DNA of 64,000 nucleotides from Capsicum annuum (Eukaryota > Streptophyta > Magnoliopsida > Solanales > Solanaceae), in the NCBI RefSeq assembly GCF_002878395.1, contig NC_061121.1, positions 17,406,378 to 17,470,377 on the forward strand. Reading direction: 5' to 3'. Below are positions 60,260 through 64,000 of the stretch, piece by piece. Position 1 is the first letter of the stretch. Each line of letters starts with the position of its first letter. Made by a program: the position numbers and the translations under genes. The notes below the pieces were generated by a model. That model was not told the origin of the DNA, ran no database searches, and saw only the letters and a program-made list of their open reading frames with translations.

Positions 60260-60430
60260 AAAAATATTCCAATAGACAATCCATCAGTTGGAATAGATGA
60301 ATCATCTGTTATGACAGATGAATAACCTATTGCAACTAATGAACAACCTGATGGATGAGGTTAAAACAGTCTTTCTACTGATGAAATGTATGTTGCAACA
60401 GATAGAAAATCTATTTTAAGACCTATTTTA
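60260..60430. repeat. CAACAGATG-type cluster upstream of gene B
   Basis: GGAATAGATGAATCATCTGT, ATGACAGATGAATAACCTAT and TGCAACAGATAGAAAATCTA, directly 5' of the gene B start. Confidence 0.7.
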
Positions 60431-60439
60431 ATATCTCCC

Positions 60440-60985
60440 AATAATTATTCCACCTATTGCAACCGATGGACCACCAACACCACCATAAACACCATCAATA
60501 CCGACACCACCAACTAATAATACCAATACTACCAGCACCAGCCACCATAAACACCACCACCAACCACTACAAACACCACCAATATCAACACCACAAACAT
60601 CACTAATACCAACACCACCAACTAATGCCACCAACAGCCACGACAAATAACATCAATATCGACACCACCAACATCCACCAGAAACACCACCAATGTGACC
60701 AACACCACCAATACCACCAACACCACCACCATACCACCAACACCGAAACCAAAACCAAAACCAAAACCAATACCACTAATATCAACACCAAGATCACCAA
60801 CACCACTAATGCCATTATGATAACCACCACCACCACCACCACCACCATCAATAATGCCACCAACACCGCTACCAAACCACCAATACCACCACCACCACCA
60901 ATACCACCTCCAATGCCACCTATACCAACACCATCACCAATAGCAACCAACAATACCACAAACACCATCCAATAATACCACAATA
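60440..60985. repeat. CCA/ACC/AAT trinucleotide-rich array
   Basis: More than 500 bp of imperfect ACCACCAATACCAACACC repeats. The open frames on both strands (Thr/Asn-rich on +, Gly/Val-rich on -) follow from the composition and are not taken as genes. Confidence 0.85.
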
Positions 60986-61445
60986 ATCAATGGAACACTG
61001 CAATAAAAACTAGGTTTTTCTCGCATTTTTCTTACGATTTTAGCATCAAAACTCAAAATTATTAACTCATTCTCAAATATAGTAGAAATAAAAGTCCTTT
61101 TTTTATCATTAACTAAAAATCCCTAATTTTAAGAAAAAAATAAATGTAGAACTCTTCTCAAACTATGTTACCTACGAAGACAGAGAAAATGATACATACA
61201 AGCAAGAATAAAGTTGAAAATAACAACTATGTGGTCAAAAATAGAAAGAAAATTGATATGTTGTAAAGGGTTGAGCAATATGTTGAGTAGTTATTATCTG
61301 TATTGTTGAGAGAGAAAAACAAGAGCGAGAACTAAAGATATAAAATAATAAACATTTTTCCCACAAATGGATGATTTGTATGGGTTGATTAGTATTTTGT
61401 AAAAGAATGACAAGTTTTGAAAATGTTAATTTAGTCTGAATAATT
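60986..61445. other. Spacer between two repeat arrays
   Basis: AT-rich; no coding frame or known element seen. Confidence 0.4.
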
Positions 61446-62085
61446 TGTTAATACCTAGTTATAGCTAAATCAATTTAGGTATTTCAAATAATAAGCTAAT
61501 ATAAATTGTTTCAACTCAGATTGGTCGATTGATGACTCGGGTCAGGAGGAACGCAATACCAATATCATCCAATATAGTTGACCCGATTAACTCATCCCTT
61601 ATTATAGCTAAATCAATTTAGGTATTCATATAATAATCTAATAAGAATCATTTCAACTTAGATTGGTCGATTGACGACTCAGGTCAGGAGGAATGCAATA
61701 CCAACATTAAGCAATATAGTTGACTCGATCAACTCATCCTTAATTGTAGATAAATAAATTTAGGTATTTAAAATAATAAGCTAATATGAATCGTTTTAAC
61801 TCAGATTGGTCGATTGATGACTCGAGTCAAGATGAACGCAATACCAACATTATGCAATATAGATGACCCTGTCAACTCATCCCTAGTTATAGCTAAATCA
61901 ATTTAGATAGTTCAACTAATAAGCTAATATAAATTATTTTAACTCAAATTGGTCGATTGATGACTCGGGTTAGGAGGAGCGCAATACAACATCATGCAAT
62001 ATAATTGACCCTATCAACTCATCCCTAGTTTTAGCTAAATCAATTTAGGTATTTCAAATAATAAGCTAATATAAATGAAGCATCT
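61446..62085. repeat. Tandem array, about 143-bp unit, 4-5 copies
   Basis: The marker TTATAGCTAAATCAATTTAGG starts at 61458, 61602, 61744 (diverged), 61887 and 62029 (steps 144, 142, 143 and 142). Each full unit contains GATTGGTCGATTGATGACTC and AACTCATCCC. Units are similar in length and well aligned, like a small satellite. Confidence 0.9.
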
Positions 62086-62104
62086 TTTGGAAGAAATCAA
62101 ACTA

Positions 62105-62265
62105 GTAGCAATGCTGGTTTGATTTATTCAAATAGATGACCCATCTGTTGCAACATGCCATCCATTTTTTGCCATAGATGCGTTGCCTATTGCAATAAAT
62201 GACTCATCTATTGAACAGATGGGGACTTTGTTGCAATTGATGGGTTATCTATTGGAACTCTTATT
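62105..62265. repeat. CAACAGATG-type cluster
   Basis: ATGACCCATCTGTTGCAACA, AATAAATGACTCATCTATTG and GCAATTGATGGGTTATCTAT lie just upstream of the candidate exon at 62356. Confidence 0.7.
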
Positions 62266-62355
62266 GTAATATGTTGTATTCATTCAATTTTGTGTTACCT
62301 TTTTGTAATATTCTTTTTGTTCTTCTCTTTTTTTTGCAGATAAAAAGAAGTAAAC

Positions 62356-62451
62356 ATGGATCAACTTTTTCTGACCAGCATTAAATGCTATAGTAAAGAT
62401 GGGTTCGGAGGAATAAGCCGCTTCCATATGGAACCACTTTATATGTGGGAG
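62356..62451 (+). CDS. Possible first exon of an unrecognised gene (32 codons)
   Basis: The ATG follows a TTTTTTGCAG acceptor-like site by 18 nt. The frame MDQLFLTSIKCYSKDG...EPLYMWE is open for 96 nt up to a good GTATGT donor. No family recognised. A continuation at 62530-63060 has only broken frames (KEETQDMKERVENLDDEID, coiled-coil-like). It may be a remnant of a third transposon-carried gene. Confidence 0.25.
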
Positions 62452-63437
62452 GTATGTATTACTGATCAACCTATTATGAAAACACATATATTAATCATTA
62501 AAAAAAGATATTGCATTTTATAGTTAAGATTGTTAGGTTCGAACTGATATGGTTGAGGGACCAAGTAGGCGGTGTCGATACTTTGTTACTGTTTAATAAA
62601 GATTTTGCCAATGTTTATGTGTCAAGTTTGGGGAAGGATTCAAGTTTTTGGTGGTAGTGTAAATATTCAATATTGATTAGGCTAATTTTAAGGGTTCAAT
62701 GGAATTTTAAAAGGCCTCCGAAGCCTTGCACTGCTGCAATCAAGAATTGAAATAAATATAGTTATTTCGCTGGTCCAAATTTATATGGATGGGTTGCTCG
62801 AGGAGACTATTATATAGCAGAAAATGCTTGAGAGAATACCCGTGTAGGATGGGGGAGGTGGAGAAGACTATATATCAACTCAAACCTTATTAAAGAAGAA
62901 ACACAAGATATGAAGGAACGTGTAGAAAATCTAGATGATGAAATTGACATGAAAAATGAAAAAAATTGAATGAGCTGGAAATGTGAAAGTGTATCTAAAA
63001 ATGAAAATCCATCAGTCCATTTTGAAAAGAAAAATGCTGAAGTGGTCTAGAGATGTGCACTTTGTTAGGGAACTGTAACTAGCTAGCCTGGCCTAAATGA
63101 AGAACCACAAAATGCAGGACCAGAACTCTAAGGTTGAAGCTTTGCGAGCATCGTTGGTGGTAAGATTGTCGGTCTGGAAAGAAACCTGAACCAATAACTC
63201 CTGAAGTAAAAATAAGGGATCAATCTAAGGTGGCAATTTTTGAAGTTAAACTTGCATCCCAGGCCTTATGCTTGTGGTCTGTTGTATTTAGTTCCTATTT
63301 TGCCTTTTTTTATTAATGCATAAGTTATTAAAAAAGATATTTTATATAATAAATGATAACATTTACATTCACAACAATGAGTTAAATATATAAAAGTCCA
63401 TAACAAAACCCAACACAAGTTTTTGCTATTACAACGA
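62452..63437. other. Probable gene relic
   Basis: Plus-strand pieces with Lys/Glu-rich, coiled-coil-like translation (62900-63000) and stops. No family match that I can support. Confidence 0.3.
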
Positions 63438-64000
63438 TCATGGTGGATTACGATTCGGGCATGTACTTCTTTTATGTCCAGTGTTCTTACTTACAGAGCA
63501 CTTATTTTTTCTTGATGGAAATGATTCTCCGACTCTGTGCCTCCTCTTATATAGCCTTCTTTCTAGTTTGATAGTGCTTGGGTCAATATATAGAGGAGGT
63601 ATTAATCTTCCCAAAAGATCTACAGGAACAATCCAAGATTCTTCGGGAGGCACTGAATTAATATTCTCACTATATGCCATTATATATTTTTCCACCAAAT
63701 AATATAGAGAGGAGCTCTCATAAATTTTAGTTCCATATTGTGTACCGTGTTAAGCTCAAAGCTCTGCCATAGCATGTAGATAGGGTATTTTGTCCAAGTC
63801 AAAAACTCTGCACGTACAAGATGTTGTCTGAAGATTGACCGTGGCAACATCACCATGACCGTCGATACTGAACTTGTAATCTTCTATTTGATGAGTAAAT
63901 AACCTATTCCCCAAACTGATGTTTGTTTATACTATTATTTTAGCTTCCAGAACAAATTTGGTTCCCGCATTCTCAAACTTCATACGTTTTTTGTGAAGAA
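63438..64000 (-). pseudogene. MuDR-type (MULE) transposase, C-terminal part, degraded
   Basis: Minus-strand frames read IEDYKFSIDGHGDVATVNLQTTSCTCRVFDLDKIPYLHAMAEL (63760-63910), then YLVEKYIMAYSENINSVPPEESW and RLIPPLYIDPSTIKLERRLYKRRHR, ending KNKCSVSKNTGHKRSTCPNRN and a stop. CTCRxFDLDKIPxxHA is the SWIM zinc finger found near the end of Mutator transposases. The third ligand (Cys of IPCxHA) is Tyr here. The terminal knuckle (CxxC..GHxxxxC) has Ser instead of its second Cys. A stop lies between the SWIM part and YLVEKY (near 63750). The DDE domain would be beyond the window. Confidence 0.75.

Noticed and set aside
60625..60975. Open frame of 116 codons, Thr/Asn/Pro-rich (and a Gly/Val-rich one on the other strand)
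   Set aside because: Produced by the ACC/AAT repeat composition; no motif, no conserved start context.

Overview
The window is plant nuclear DNA: AT-rich, with spliced genes, long introns and heavy retrotransposon load. It most likely comes from a Solanaceae genome, and a Capsicum-like one is my best guess. That guess rests on recall of protein and repeat families, not on a search. Two runs of exactly 100 N (10043-10142 and 11790-11889) mark a scaffolded assembly. I see no prokaryotic features, no CRISPR array and no rRNA or tRNA gene.

Ordinary genes are confined to the first 8 kb. They are the C-terminal end of a UDP-glycosyltransferase (+), the OB-fold exon of a SOSS-B/hSSB-like single-stranded DNA-binding protein (-), and a complete six-exon gene for the chloroplast Rubisco large-subunit/aldolase lysine N-methyltransferase (RBCMT/LSMT, +, 3858-7728, 487 aa). 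Its exon junctions all keep frame. The 3' flank of RBCMT is partly duplicated and carries a tRNA-derived SINE and copies of an unclassified dispersed repeat.

From 9.5 to 40 kb the window is a stack of mostly dead Ty3/gypsy elements. In order: a T-rich block with an assembly gap between two identical 321-bp copies; a Tekay-like LTR fragment; an Ogre/Tat-type element on the minus strand (RNase H relic, protease, gag, upstream ORF1, tRNA-Arg-type primer site, long LTR); a Tekay-like gag-protease-RT fragment (-); and a Reina-like chromovirus (+). The Reina-like integrase is split by a complete 11.8-kb Tekay-type element (27021-38859, target duplication ACCTC). The gag of that element is in turn split by a solo LTR (33751-36077, target duplication TGGGT). 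This gives a clear relative chronology.

From 40 to 49.4 kb there is a diverged segmental duplication (40.03-44.5 kb against 47.6-49.3 kb). One copy has gained a foldback element, a perfect hairpin and a G-rich array of about 0.8 kb with strong G-quadruplex potential. A Ty1/copia fragment lies between the copies.

From 50 to 64 kb there are two degenerate genes of the DUF1985 plus Ulp1-like (C48) peptidase type, arranged tail to tail (51.0-53.4 kb +, 54.0-60.1 kb -). They are followed by the C-terminal part of a MuDR-type transposase (-) that runs off the window. This suggests a captured-peptidase MULE of the Kaonashi type. The introns and flanks of these genes carry at least seven clusters of a short palindrome-forming motif (CATCTGTTGCAACAGATG and variants) not noticed elsewhere in the window. 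A second solo LTR of the same family as the first interrupts the minus-strand gene. Both solo LTRs end in TA rather than CA. The most unusual points are the motif clusters tied to the peptidase genes, the TG...TA solo LTRs, the three-level nesting and the G-rich array.
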